Positions 23,574 to 38,300 of a stretch of 64,000 bases of DNA are shown one piece after another. This DNA comes from Batrachochytrium dendrobatidis JAM81. Its lineage: Eukaryota > Chytridiomycota > Chytridiomycetes > Rhizophydiales. The notes below the pieces were generated by a model, which saw only the letters and a program-made list of their open reading frames with translations, searched no databases and was not told where the DNA came from. The DNA lies in assembly GCF_000203795.2 (NCBI RefSeq), contig NW_006281099.1, positions 3,932,532 to 3,996,531 of the forward strand, written 5' to 3'. The position numbers and the translations under genes were made by a program. Positions within the stretch are counted from its first letter, which is position 1. Each line of letters starts with the position of its first letter.

Positions 23574-26197
23574 ATGGCTTCAGCTCATAAATCCACCTGG
23601 CTGCATCACCACATGGCCAAGATGCTTCTTCCAATCGAACCATTCTATGATGTTCTGTTTACTATTCTTACATCCACTTCTTTGGATCCTGCTGAGAAAT
23701 GTGAGGCTTTGCTGGATGCTGTTGAAGTTTCTGGTGCTCTCGGTCAGCAGGATGCCGAGTTGCTGGTTAGAGCTTTATTAGATACTCTTGAATCTAGAGG
23801 TCCAGACAGTCTTTTATGTGATAGTACAGATAATGAATATACAGACAATCTTTGCTATTACACTTCATTCAAGTCCTTAGATTCTACTATTGGTAGTAAT
23901 AGTAGCGGACTTGGTCATGATCGGCAAGATATCACAACTAACGATGGAATTCGACGAGTTCCGTACAAGCAACGGCAATATCCATTCGCTCCTCATTCTG
24001 CATTATCTTCGTTATCCCTCACTTCCCCAACTGCTACCACCACATCTTATCCGAGCTTTGTGAGTTTTTATTCTCATTGCTGCTTTGGACTGCATCCTCT
24101 GATCGTCTAATGTGCTCTCCAGTCATGCGCATATTTCATTCCTACTAACTTAGATTCATGCTTTGTAATTTTCAGATGGTGTCCAGCAACTCCACATCTA
24201 GATTATCTTCCAAAGAACTCAATTTGGCTGCGCAAGAATTTACTCCTTCATATCCTACTGGGTGTTTATCACAAACCGATTCATATTCTCGATCCGATTT
24301 GTTAGATAGCACTGGATCCACGCACCATGTCCTACAATCCAATACTCCTGATATTATTCGAGATATTGATCCTTTATTTGCACGCATTGACATGCAAGAC
24401 TGTACTGAAACTCCTCAATCTTACTCGTATGATTCTCCCGAATTTTCAGACTCATTAGATTTAAAACAGGATGTTGACGAGGCTGAAAACGCTTATTGGG
24501 ATCTAGAAGAGAGTCAGCAGTACAGCACGCTTGAAGCACATGACGTTCTCCAGTCCATATTTATCAACATACCCATAGATCATATCAAAGCAGTTCTGGA
24601 AGCAAACATGTACAATATTGAGAGCTCAATGGATTGCTTGCTAAATGATTCAGGAACAATTGGTGCAGTCCATTCAGCTTCAGAACCTCGGACTTTTGAA
24701 TCTAATCCATCCATGTGCACAGCATACGATGCCTCTGTTTCTGAAGCGCCGTCTACTCCTGTCATACATTTAGCTACATCAAAATCACGAGAACCAAAAC
24801 AGATTTGTCGCCATTTTATGATTGGACAATGCTATCGATCTGATTGCTGGTACTCTCACGATCCTGATGCACTTGTTTGTAAATTTTGGCTTCAAGGCCG
24901 ATGTTTTAAAGGGAATAATTGTGAGTTTGTTCATGGTGAAGGACTCACTGGTTTCGTAGCATCTTCATCATTGGGCAGTGGAGCTGAATCTGCCTTTTCT
25001 TCATCACAAACTAGCGGGAATGTAACTATCAATAGTGCTCGAAAAACAAAATTTGGAGGAGCGTCTTACTTTGGATCTCCTACCTTGAATGATACTGGAT
25101 CTTCTATTACCTCTGCTCCAATCGATCTTCATTTGTCTGCCGAGGAAGAGTTTCCATCGCTGGGATCTGTTACTAAAAATTCATGCCATGTCATTCCATC
25201 TACTCCTGCTCAAGGATCTAGCTCTAAACCGACTGCTGTTTCAAAGATCAACTTCTGGAACCCTACCGCAAAGTATAATGATGTGACCAAAAAGGCGGCT
25301 AATGGTTCCAGCGGACAGGAATCTATCATTGACAAGGCTTTTAATGGTCGAAAAACAATATTGATTGGTGGATCTGGTGCGTCGTTAAAACCTGCTATTT
25401 TTTCAAACTCACCACAAATTGTATCAACAGAAAAGGAGATCCCATCGTCTTTATCGGCACATGCAGGAACTGGCGGTCGAGTATACGTGAATTCCAAATG
25501 GTTGAGTACAGGCGATACTTTGGCTGCTTCATATGCAGAGTACCGCCAAGAAGCCATTGACGTTGCTATCCATCGTAATCAACTTTTTCAACGGTGAGTT
25601 TATAATTCTCGATTTTATGTTGAAAAACATCAGTTTTTATTACCATGCGCATAGTTACTAAATGCTTGAATCTATTTCAACCATTCTAGTGCAACGGATG
25701 CTTTTCTTTCAGGTAACAAAGCGGCTGCACGAGCCCTGTCATTGTCGGCAAAGAAACTCAATGACCAAGTGGAGCAACTGCACAATATTGCAGCCCAAAA
25801 GATCTTTTTATCTCGAAATGCACACAACTCCCCATCACAATCATCATCTACAACAAGTACAAAAGGATTGACGGGGACGCCCAAATCCCAGCCATTTAAA
25901 AAGCAACAGGCATCAATTGTGAATCCAATTGAGCATCATTCTTCCCATATAGTAGATTTACACGGACTGCATCCATCAGAAGCATGCACGATGCTGCAAT
26001 TGTCAATTGATAATCTTGTTGAATCAAAATTTGTTGGAGACTTGATTATTGTTACAGGTACAGGACACCATAGTCGGACACAAAAAGCTAAAGTATTGCC
26101 TCATGTCCGATCATATTTGCAGCAAGGTGGATGGCGACCGAAAGATGGAACATTGCATGATCGACGGGGAGGTATACTTGTTATTCAAATAAAATAG
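23574..26197 (+). CDS. CUE-like, CCCH zinc-finger, DUF1771 and SMR domain protein
   Basis: Multidomain RNA-associated protein of the fungal CCCH-SMR type. First in-frame ATG at 23574. Exon 1 (to about 24059) encodes a helical N-terminus (EPFYDVLFTILTSTSLDPAE). Exon 2 (24176-25593) holds a CUE-like helix set (AHDVLQSIFINIPIDHIKAV then NIESSMDCLLND) and two CCCH fingers: CRHFMIGQCYRSDCWYSH and CKFWLQGRCFKGNNCEFVH. It also has AEEEFPSLGSV, a motif found in CUE/PABP-binding proteins. Exon 3 (25690-26197) begins ATDAFLSGNKAAARALSLSA, a DUF1771 helix, then the SMR domain: HIVDLHGLHPSEACTML (LDxHG-type motif), IIVTGTGHHSR and VRSYLQQGGW, ending in VIQIK. SMR domains often nick or bind RNA on stalled ribosomes, but activity here is inferred only. 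Confidence 0.88.
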
Positions 26198-26419
26198 TAA
26201 ATTTATCAAACAGGCATGCTTTTCTTTGGGTAGTTGATAACCATGTTCATTCTTTAATGCAAGTGTGCATTGTTATTGATGAATCTTGTTTAGAAATGCA
26301 GCAAGTGCTTTGAAAGAGCAATACCTGAAACGTAGGATCAGTTCACGGATAAAAATAAGATATACAAGAAAACCAACTCTTTGCAGCAGTGCGGAGCATG
26401 GGTTAAGTTTGAATCCAGA

Positions 26420-27082
26420 CTACAGCCATTTACGACCCTGAGCACGTATGCGTTGATCAAACGCACCAGAAGTAATGGGAGCATTAATTTCAGTAAAAGG
26501 ATTCATCAGCACCTTGATATACAGTTCATAACACTCTTGGAAGAAATTGCGTATGCCGTCAGTATTGGAAGTGTCGTGTAGCAATATGAATCTCACACCT
26601 GTAGAATAAAACATTGTAAGCGTGTAGATCTGGCTCAAAACACAAGTTTAGTACATGCATGACACTACCACTGGGAGTAACAAATGCCGAAACAAGCCAT
26701 TCATTGAATCTATCGACTACTTTGAGGTACCTAAGTATATGAATGCAAAGAGTTCAAACAAATTAAGCTTGAATAGCAACCCCTCTGGTTCGAATCTGGA
26801 ATATCAATCTGATTCAAACGCATGTCCTTACATTGCCTGAGTTCCCCACATAAGTTCATCCACCACGTCCAAAGCAGCATGGACCACAAACTGATTCATA
26901 TGGCGTAGATCATCCTTCTAATAGATACTCGAGGGTTAAAAGACAGACTATGCGTATGAAAGCAGTAAACAGCACAATACGAGCACCTTTGAGACTTCAC
27001 CGCGAGAAATAGGACCAAACTCAGCCTCGTATAGCGGAGAGTCCTTTGTGCCAACAATGGCAAAGTAAGAGTTTGTTGACAT
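26420..27082 (-). CDS. TRAPPC2: TRAPP complex subunit 2 (sedlin/Trs20)
   Basis: Core subunit of the TRAPP tethering complexes in ER-Golgi and Golgi traffic. Start at 27082: MSTNSYFAIVGTKDSPLYEA, the longin-fold start matching human [20 protein letters not shown]. The next exon gives KDDLRHMNQFVVHAALDVVD followed by ELMWGTQ. A short exon gives YLKVVDRFNEWLVSAFVTPS. The last gives GVRFILLHDTSNTDGIRNFF, ECYELYIKVLMNPFTEINAP and FDQRIRAQGRKWL. Full-length, about 140 aa, with four or five exons. The Asp in the position affected in human spondyloepiphyseal dysplasia variants (LYIKxxMNPF context) is not judged here. It shares a 233-bp divergent promoter region with the NDR kinase. Confidence 0.93.
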
Positions 27083-27315
27083 GTCAAGTAGAAACTTGGT
27101 GTGCAGAAGCAGCAATAAAGTGAAAGCAACCACGTGAGTCTATGAAACCAGTCACGGGACGCACTGTTTTAGCAATTATTTCAGGGAGTTTTTTACTCGA
27201 AACAATTGGATTTTCAGCAGGAGTGGTAGCGGGTCAGGAGTTACTACTGTCACTGTTTTGATTGTGTATTTGGGAGTTGTTGTCGTCTGGACTTGTCGGT
27301 ACTCTATTTTCAACT

Positions 27316-29929
<2,614 letters not shown>

Positions 29930-30081
29930 GAGAATGTGTTGATGTATTAATATATGACTTCTGTTTTGTTGCAAATCAATTTAAAACTGTGTTTTTGGTA
30001 TACAAAGAGCATAAAAACATTTACATATATTAAGAAATGAATATATTTGCAAAAGAAACAATCAGGAAAAGCACAAGCTTG

Positions 30082-32486
30082 TTATTGTGTTGCATGGTAC
30101 GACTTGACCCATTTTTGAATCAACTCCAATACCATAAGGAATTGGGTTTGGATTGCATCACGATCAGATACTTGACTATCTACATCACAAAGCAGGTACG
30201 TAACCAGTAACGAAGTTATACCACGTTCTATAAAGTCCATGCCTGTACCCAGTGCCTCATTTAAATGGCTGGTAAGAAGCTGGCCCAACGGAGGCTGTAT
30301 TTGAACACGTATATTGTAGTCGCGTATAGATGATGGCATTGATAAAGACTGATCGGGTACAATACTAATCCATGACTCTTGATACATTTGCTGCTGCGCG
30401 ATACTCTTGGAAACAATACTCTCCAACCATCTCAGCAAGTATACATGTGATGGTTGTGTAGGTTTGCTTTTCATCAATAGGGTCTGATACATATTTGCCA
30501 TATCTACACTAGGGGTTGAATGCGAATAAAATGTGTGGATGCTCGCAAGTGTTGTAGTGTGATGGTACTCATCAGCCTTTTTGTAGTCGTTTTTTTGTAT
30601 GCCTATAGGTTTCAACAAAAATGGTTGGTCAATTGGAACCCATTGAATATCTATTCATTGGGGCATTAACCAGCAAACAAGTCACATACCCGAAAACTGG
30701 TTCATGATGGCTACTCGATTCAACAATGCCATAGATGCATGAGCAAATCCACAATCAATATTTACCATGGCTAGATGGCGTATTGCCCACGAGGGCCACA
30801 TCATCCGAGTTGTCATCATGGCAGTATCAACTGGTTTTGACGTGGTTGCGGACTGCACGGTTATGTTTTCAGTCGACACTATATATGGCTTGACATTAGG
30901 GATCAAGCAAAAATCAAGACAGTTCAATAACACATCAACGGCTGCATCGTACTGCTTCAACTGGCACAGAGCTTGCGTTTTCATGGACACCATCAAATGC
31001 TGAAGCTCTATTTTCAAATCAGATTGGGTTTTAGAGTGGATCGTTGCCTCTTTTGTATTATTTTGAACAGCCGATGCATCTGGTTTAGATATTGGTGCCA
31101 ATGCGTTTAAAGTCTCTGATAATATACGCTCTACTTTTTCAACATTAGCCAGTGCTTTTTCTGGAGAGGTTGGATCCATGAGGGAAACTCGTGTTCGTAA
31201 AACGGAAATCAGCAAAAGTAAGGATCCAAAGTACATGCATGGTATAGCCGAGTGTATTTGCTGCTTATAGTTTTGAATAGGGATTTGATTTAAACATCTA
31301 GATTCTGACTGTAAACTTGGTAAATACAATATTTACAGACTCAAACAGTTAGATGATTTTTGGGTAGAGAATGCAAAAGCAATGCAGATATACCTTGAAG
31401 ATTTGATGAGATCCGTCTGCTTAGTGTCCGAGTCATTAGAAAATGGGAGAATGCATGTTTCAATCATTGTTATAACTCGCACACAATCGGTATATCTATC
31501 CAAAGTGACCAGCACTTCGATGGCAAGCATGCATGTCATTAGTGCCAATCCCAAATCAAGTGATTCGAGTTCTTCCAAAAGTGGATTCAATAAATGGATC
31601 GAGTCGATATACAATCCCAAATTGAAATATTCCAAAGCAAGATTGTAATGTGAGCTGGCAAGATCTGCAATCAATGGTGGCAATGGGATCTTGGCAATTT
31701 CATCTTCTATCCGTTTCCCAAACTCTTTATCATAAAGGTCGTCAAATTCGTTATCCAGATCTGCTGTAAAATCATCATCAGATAAATATGGTTTGTGATG
31801 TGTGTTGAGTGATGGTGGAGTAGCATCCGAGTTAAGATTCAAAGTAGTCACAGAATGTGTTTCCAAAGCTGACTGCATGGCAAGCGAGTTTTTAATCTGA
31901 TCGGCATTCTTTACAGCATGGTATAGTGCATCTATATGTAGTCAATCACATCAAGATTGTCAAAATTTAACTCAGCCTACATCAGTAATAGTTTTGTAAA
32001 ATAATTACCTATCACATTTGGAATTGCTAAAGGAGTATACATGAAATTTTTTAAAGAGTCCATGATATGTTTAGATCTAGCAGCAGCAATATCTACTGTA
32101 TGATGCAACAAGTACCTGTCAGTGGCAATTTTCTCAAGCTGACAAAGGTAGTCTGCAGCAGTAATATCTGATTGTGGATGCTCCGAGTCATTGGATAAAA
32201 ACAATTTATAACGATGCATGGCAGCAACTAGCTTTGAATGAGAGATTCGTCTTTCCATGTCTGACAGCACTGTGTTGGATGATGTTGATTGATCTAGACT
32301 CTTGGCTTGAGTTTGAAAGTCACTGATTGCACAAGATGCCATGTTCAAATACAAGATGTAATCCAGGTAATTTCCTTGTTTGTATGCTAATGCAGCATCT
32401 GAATATCTCAAAGATACTATTGAATAAACGGTGTGTATTTCTTGATGCCTGGTTCCAATAGCTGAATGAAGCATGCCACTATCCAT
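30082..32486 (-). CDS. Helical-repeat (TPR-like) protein, unassigned
   Basis: I do not recognise the ortholog. Four main exons read as alpha-helical repeats: LRYSDAALAYKQGNYLDYIL then YLNMASCAI (about 32350-32400), SSHYNLALEYFNLGLYIDSI followed by HLLNPLLEELE (about 31600-31670), QALCQLKQYDAAVDVLLNCL (about 30950) and WAIRHLAMVNIDCGFAHASM then ALLNRV (about 30720). The A-x-x-Y/F-x-x-G spacing is TPR-like. An acidic stretch (DDDFTADLDNEFDDLYDKEF) precedes the second repeat group. The middle repeat resembles the YYNQAVILYHL repeat region of CNOT10, but domain order does not fit well, so that is only a possibility. The ATG at 32486 is the first in the main frame; an upstream exon starting at 32698 may be spliced on. 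The gene ends with ELIQKWVKSYHATQ. Confidence 0.62.
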
Positions 32487-32961
32487 TGAATTGATGTTCT
32501 GCAAGTATTTTTTGAATTGGAATAGTTGATGGCTCAAAGTGATTGGCAAAAGAGTAGTTTTGCTGCTGTATTCATGTAATGGAAATAGTAAAGTTTTGTG
32601 ATAATTTTATCCAATATTTTGACTTTTGTTTCTTGTGATTGGCATGCAGTCTTTTCTCTGCCAGAGCGTATCTGATGTTCTGAAACGCAGCAATCCATAG
32701 CTTGAAAACCGTTCAATTGTCAGTTTCAAACCTGTCAATCGCACAACTCTGTCAAGAGAATGTCAGTTTATATTGCTGATAAACACTTGAAAATCAGTTT
32801 TTTAATTCAGAAAATGTTACACTACGTGAATATAAAGCATAACCCTCGAGTCTAAGGGTGCTTTTAAACTATACTTGACTGTAGCTTTGTACTGAGCCTC
32901 ATACTCTACTGTTCTGCAACTAGTCTTTGTCAGTCTTACAGCTCCAGCCACTATTTGAAAT

Positions 32962-33790
32962 ATGCAGCGGTTTGCAAGAGCTGCCTATTTTATGGGCACT
33001 ATTTTTATCATTATCCTGGGCATTGCATTGTGTTCGCTTGCTATGAATTACCTGGTCAATACCTCACCAGAACTGATGGCAAACCTACTGCCTAAAGACG
33101 TTTTGTATAGTATGTACACTGTCATTGTTTCCATGCAGTCGACTATTTTAAATGTCATTGCTTATTCAATAGAATGTGTTTGGGTTTCAACCACCTTGCT
33201 AATCATGTACTACGTTGGATTATGCTGTAGTTACTATGGCTCTTGGATTCATACATCTTGGAGTCGGCGCAATCGGATGCGGTGCTGGGTATCGTCAGAC
33301 ACGGCCATTCATTGTTATATTCTCGATGATGCTTCTAATTGCTGCTGCAGTACATGTCACTATATCTTTTGTTGCTCAGCACCATGCCAATAATGCGGAG
33401 AATGATGTTACCCAGATATGGAATAAAGGATCGCAGGAATCTAGAGCATTGCTCGAGTCTCAGCTTCATTGCTGTGGATTCACTCAAACCGATATTGGTG
33501 CTCCGCTCTCTTCCTCTCCTGGAACTCCTCCATGCAATCAATCCACCACGTCGATCTGTCTGCCTCTGATGATTACCTTTTGGGAAGATGCCATGGTCAC
33601 GGCTGGTGCATTCATGCTGAGCTCGCTGGTCATTCCTGGTATAGCTTTCATCACTGCTCTTTTCTTTTGGTGGAACTGTGCTCACAGCGAGAAAACAAGA
33701 CAGCCGATTGTATATCAACGCGATGAAGCATCGACTTATGTTGATGAAAGCTATCCTCAAGAGCGACTGTTACAGCCCAAAGATAGCTAA
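32962..33790 (+). CDS. Tetraspanin-like four-TM protein
   Basis: Membrane organiser of the tetraspanin type. Start at 32962. TM1 is about residues 10-30 (YFMGTIFIIILGIALCSLAM). A 55-nt intron (about 33176-33230) joins to TMALGFIHLGVGAIGCGAGY (TM2) and FIVIFSMMLLIAAAVHVTIS (TM3). A large extracellular loop with the hallmark CCG motif (LESQLHCCGFTQTD) and further Cys pairs (PPCNQSTTSICLP) follows, then TM4 (FMLSSLVIPGIAFITALFFW) and a cytoplasmic tail with YQRDEASTYVDESYPQERLL, a possible Tyr-based sorting signal. The small first loop, one CCG and four Cys in the loop fit fungal PLS1-type or TSP tetraspanins; the subfamily is not resolved. Confidence 0.83.
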
Positions 33791-34010
33791 ATAATACATT
33801 GAAAGGCTCTTGCATTGGTTTGTTTAATATGGAATAAACATACACATTACATTTCAAGACAAACTCAACATTTGAATTGCAATACCAGCTTAATCGTTAT
33901 ACCATTTTGACTGCTTGCAGGTGTGCTTGGGTGTATTTATGCAAATCTTTCGTCTTGTGATGGATAGCAAGTTGAATTTATAAAGACTTGCCACATCTTG
34001 ACTTGAAGAC

Positions 34011-35277
34011 ATGACTGAGGGATTAACTAACGAGCAGTTGCAACAAGTACGCTACAATTGCTTGCATGCTGACAGTTGTCTGATTCAACTCGTTACTAAT
34101 TCATTCTACTTTTGTACATGTCAACGAATGCTAATGATGATCAACTCTAGTTTGATAAAGATGGATTCTTGGTTATTCCTGGATTTTTTACTACTGAACA
34201 GGCTACCGCACTGCGTCATGCAGCTGCAGATTTACTGGCTTCTTTGGACATAAACACTCATCCAAAAACCAAGTTTACTACCGGTGAAACTGGTAATTCG
34301 GAACATGTCAGCGATGATTACTTTCTGTCTAGTGGTGACAAGATAAGATACTTTTTTGAAGAGGATGCGTTTGATGCTAATGGTACTCTGGTTACCGATA
34401 AAGCCAAAGCAATCAACAAGATTGGTCATGGTAAGTGCTATAACTAGATTCAATCTGGCTTGCTTCTCTTTAATCATACTGTAAATCACTTAGGTTTGCA
34501 TGAACTCGAACCAGCATTTAAATCATTCTCTGCCGACAAGGGCATCAAGCAGATTATGAAGAGTCTAAAGTATAAAGATCCTCGCATTCTTCAAAGCATG
34601 ATGATTTTCAAGGTAATTACTGTTTATTGAACTGTATTCCATCCAAGTATCATCAAGATAAACGTGCGTGGTTTTATCATTATAGCAACCAAAGATTGGT
34701 GGTCGTGTACCTCCACATCAAGATTCGACATTCTTGTTCACCAAGCCTCTCTCTGCCATTGGATTCTGGTTTGCACTGGAAGACTGCACTTTAGAGAATG
34801 GCTGCATGTGGTTTGTTCCCGGGTCTCATAAAAGTAAGTTGGTGTATCGCATACTCCACATCTTGACATGCCATTACGAGTCTAATTTAAATACAGATGT
34901 TTCGGTTTCTAAACGATTCGTAAGACGCGAAGATGGACAAGGAACCAAGTTTATCGACATTGCACCTCATACTCCAGATCCGCCTGAATCTGACTACATA
35001 TGTGCTCCTGTCTCGACTGGATCGTTGGTACTCATCCACGGATCTGTTTTACACAAATCTAACCACAACTCTTCGAGCAAAAGTCGTTGGATTTATACAT
35101 TCCATTGTATCGAGGGCGAAGATGCTGGCTATGAGTATCCCAAGGACAACTGGTGAGTTGCAAGGTTTCAATATTTCAATGATCTATACTGGAACCAATG
35201 TTTTGACATCCGACTGACTTTAATCTAGGCTTCAGCCTACATCCGACACCCCACTCACTAAGCTCTATGATACTTGA
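34011..35277 (+). CDS. Phytanoyl-CoA dioxygenase domain protein (PHYHD1-like)
   Basis: Fe(II)/2-oxoglutarate-dependent oxygenase of the PHYH family. Start at 34011 (MTEGLTNEQLQQ); exon 2 restores FDKDGFLVIPGFFTTEQATA. Later exons give FLSSGDKIRYFFEEDAFDAN, INKIGHGLHELEPAFKSFSA, ILQSMMIFKQPKIGGRVPPH then QDSTFLFT, with the metal-binding H-x-D. FWFALEDCTLENGCMWFVPG is the conserved core, and LVLIHGSVLHKSNHNSSSKS then RWIYTFH carries the distal His and the 2-oxoglutarate-binding Arg. The gene ends LQPTSDTPLTKLYDT. All three iron ligands are present, so an active enzyme is expected; the substrate is unknown. Six or seven exons. Its 3' end is about 100 bp from that of MED14, which converges on it. 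Confidence 0.93.
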
Positions 35278-35375
35278 AGCCAAACCATCTGGTATGCCAA
35301 AAAAAATAGCCCAGTTTATAAATGCTAGTTTAGCTAATGGTAAACTGTTGCTAAAATTGAATAAAAATTCAACAT

Positions 35376-38300
35376 TTATTGTACATTTACTCCACTTTTC
35401 AATTCCAATATGTTTCGTGAAGTGAGATGCTTAAGAACAGCAAATAACTTGCCAGGTCCACCCATTGTCGGCGGAATATGCTTGATTGAGGCTTGTACAA
35501 ACGTACGCTCCAGGATTGGCAAACTAGGCAAATTTGTATTGGTCAAGGTTTTCATTAGTCCTTCCATTTTTGGATCCAATGGGTGGTACGGCGTTATATC
35601 TGGATAAATCGCATCCCCTGCCTCATTGTGCCATATGGAGATGACGCCAGATCCAAAATTATACTTGATGGGTATCAAAACAGACTCTTGTGTTGTCGTA
35701 TCGGTAAATCGGTACTAATCAACAAAATAGAGTGTAAATTACTTTTGTCCAACACAGTTGTAAACATGGTATACAACTCACCAGCAGTCTCATCCGTTCA
35801 AGATCACGATCAAAAATAAATGACATTTCTCCAGGAGCAGGAATGTGTGGAGGTGCATCGGGAGGAGACTGTAGAATCCATTCTAAAGCCAGTGGTTTGG
35901 TGTTGTTGAGTGAGTTGGAAACTCGTGTCACACTCATCAACTCGCGTAGAGGAATGTCTGGCAGCATGGCAATATGAACAACTGTTTTAAGCCACTGTAG
36001 CGAATTTCGCTTTGGGATAGGAATCGCATTGACCTATTGGTAGATAGTAAAGAATTACATGAGTGTATTACAAATCATCCGCAATCAACAATCAGACTGT
36101 CACATACATCATGATTAAGCCGATCAAGCCAAGCTTTGCTATCAGGAATGTTTGCTACAGCAGCCTTGTTGTCATGAGTTCGCTCTACACAACAGATCAG
36201 TTATTAATACTACAACAAATACGATTCAAACAGTCGTGGTCATTCAACAAGTGCAATGGCTCACCTGTCGCAGCAATTACGAAACCCCAACGGCCGTTTG
36301 AATGGCAGGTAAGCGCTGCTTTGGAAGATTCAGTAGCAAACAAAATTCGACAGTGCTGCTCTTCATGAATAGAATGTGTAACTGGCTGGGTTTTGAGATA
36401 CGAGAATATCAGATCGCTTGCACACATTACATCGATATATCCCTCAATACCAACCATGACTGTGTCAATCATACTAAAAGTGCACAGTATCCCATGTGGA
36501 AGAACAACAATAGATCCATGTTTTGAATGTGTCGGGGTATCTGCTACTTGACGAGAAGAGCGAGGTGGATCTGTAGTGGCTGTAGCTGAATCTGCCAACT
36601 CTTGGGCCACCCGCGTGCCCAGTGTATATAATAGCCCAATGCGGGGTGGCCGCATTTGATCCATTCCTGGAACAGATACAGCTGGCATATCAATATACTC
36701 GGGCAAAGGCCTTAGAGTATGTTCAGTATCAATTGAATTGTCAACAATGCTGTCGTCACAAAAAATCCCCAATCCAACCTTGGCAAGACTCCCAAGACCC
36801 AATTCAGCTGCATAGTCTAGCATAGATGCATCAAACATCATAAACGAGCCGGGACGCTCGTATACAAACTCAATGCCACATAATTGCGAAAAGTATGGAA
36901 ACACGATACGGAAATGGGTAAGTGAAAGAATCTTCAACACAACTCCAGTTTGTCCAAAAGCAACTCGTCTTTGACGAATGTGTTCCAGCAAAGATACAAG
37001 AGGAGCTACGCGATGAAGTAGCTACAGTAAACATGCATGGCACGTAAAAGGTAACAGTAAGCATTAGAGTTTAAAAAGCAGCGAGTTTTGATTTGCTAGT
37101 ACTCGCAAAGAATAAATCAAGTCTTACCTGAATAAGAGGAAATATCTCTTTGGTTTTGTTTAGTATCGCTGTAAACAGGTCTGCAATAACCATGAGCTCA
37201 TCTGGTGATCCGTCATTGTGCTGAAATGATGCAGCATATTCTCCGTGCCATACCGAAAAGCCAGACTCATTAGTCTGTGAATCATGTTGAGGTAGCCATT
37301 TGATCTGCATGACTGTGTTGGGAAATAACTGCACATTCACCATCAATAGATTGAAAAAATCCATCTTTACATTCATATTTTCCAACGCCTTTGTATACCG
37401 CTTGAGCTGTAACGTCAAGTAAATCATGCTTATAACTCTCAAAAACTCTGTGATGAAGCACTCAATATACTCATTAACACTGTGATATTGGAATGTGATT
37501 GTTTGCGATGTGCCATCATACTCGATATACTCGCTGATTTTTAACGAATGTGCTTCCAAAGATAGCAGACGATCCGGGAGTCGCATCTTGGCAACGATTC
37601 TGTGTGTATGGTGTTCAGTTGAAATAGCATCTATCTTGGCAGTAGGGGATTGTGATTTGGCAGAAAACGACAAACTTTTTGCTGGCTCCAAATACACGTA
37701 AATATTGCTGTTAGGAATGTGCATATTTGAGCCAGGATCCATAGTGCTTGAATTTGACGAATGTGTGCTTTTGAACGCGGCATGTCCATATAAACTAAAT
37801 AGCTCGCGAACAGATAAAACAACTTTGGGATTCAGACGAGCAATATGTATATCACCAACATGAGTTTGACCTTTAGGAATATATCCAGGAATGTTCTTGA
37901 CAAGAATCTGGTATGTCAAACCATTAAGGTCGAGTTGTTCAGTAAGCTTTGCGAATGCAAACAAATTACTGTTTCATGAAAATATCAAATTCGTAAAAAC
38001 CATGGCATGTCAATAAATTATCATGCTAAACCAAAATAAAAGACTATCATCAGTAAACTACGCTACCTTGACGCGGTTTGGATTTTGGAAAGAACAGGCA
38101 AGTCTATACGTGGCCAAGCCTGTGAAAAGCTTTGATGTTGTGAGGTTTTGGAAAGTCGTAACTTGGCAGTAAGGAATGATGTATCCACATCTATTAACGA
38201 ATCAGTCGAGTCTAATACGCCAGGAACATCGGCAGGAGACAATGGAATGATTTGAAACTCTGGTTTTTTGGTGCGATGCTCAGACGGCTTAAGCGACATG

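Noticed and set aside
26700..26810. GGTTCGAATC, which resembles a tRNA B box
   Set aside because: No matching A box at the right distance and no cloverleaf; it lies in an intron of the TRAPPC2 gene.
32815..32850. ACTACGTGAATATAAAGC, similar to part of the element terminus
   Set aside because: Only about ten bases match, with no partner end and no TA in the right place; could be chance.
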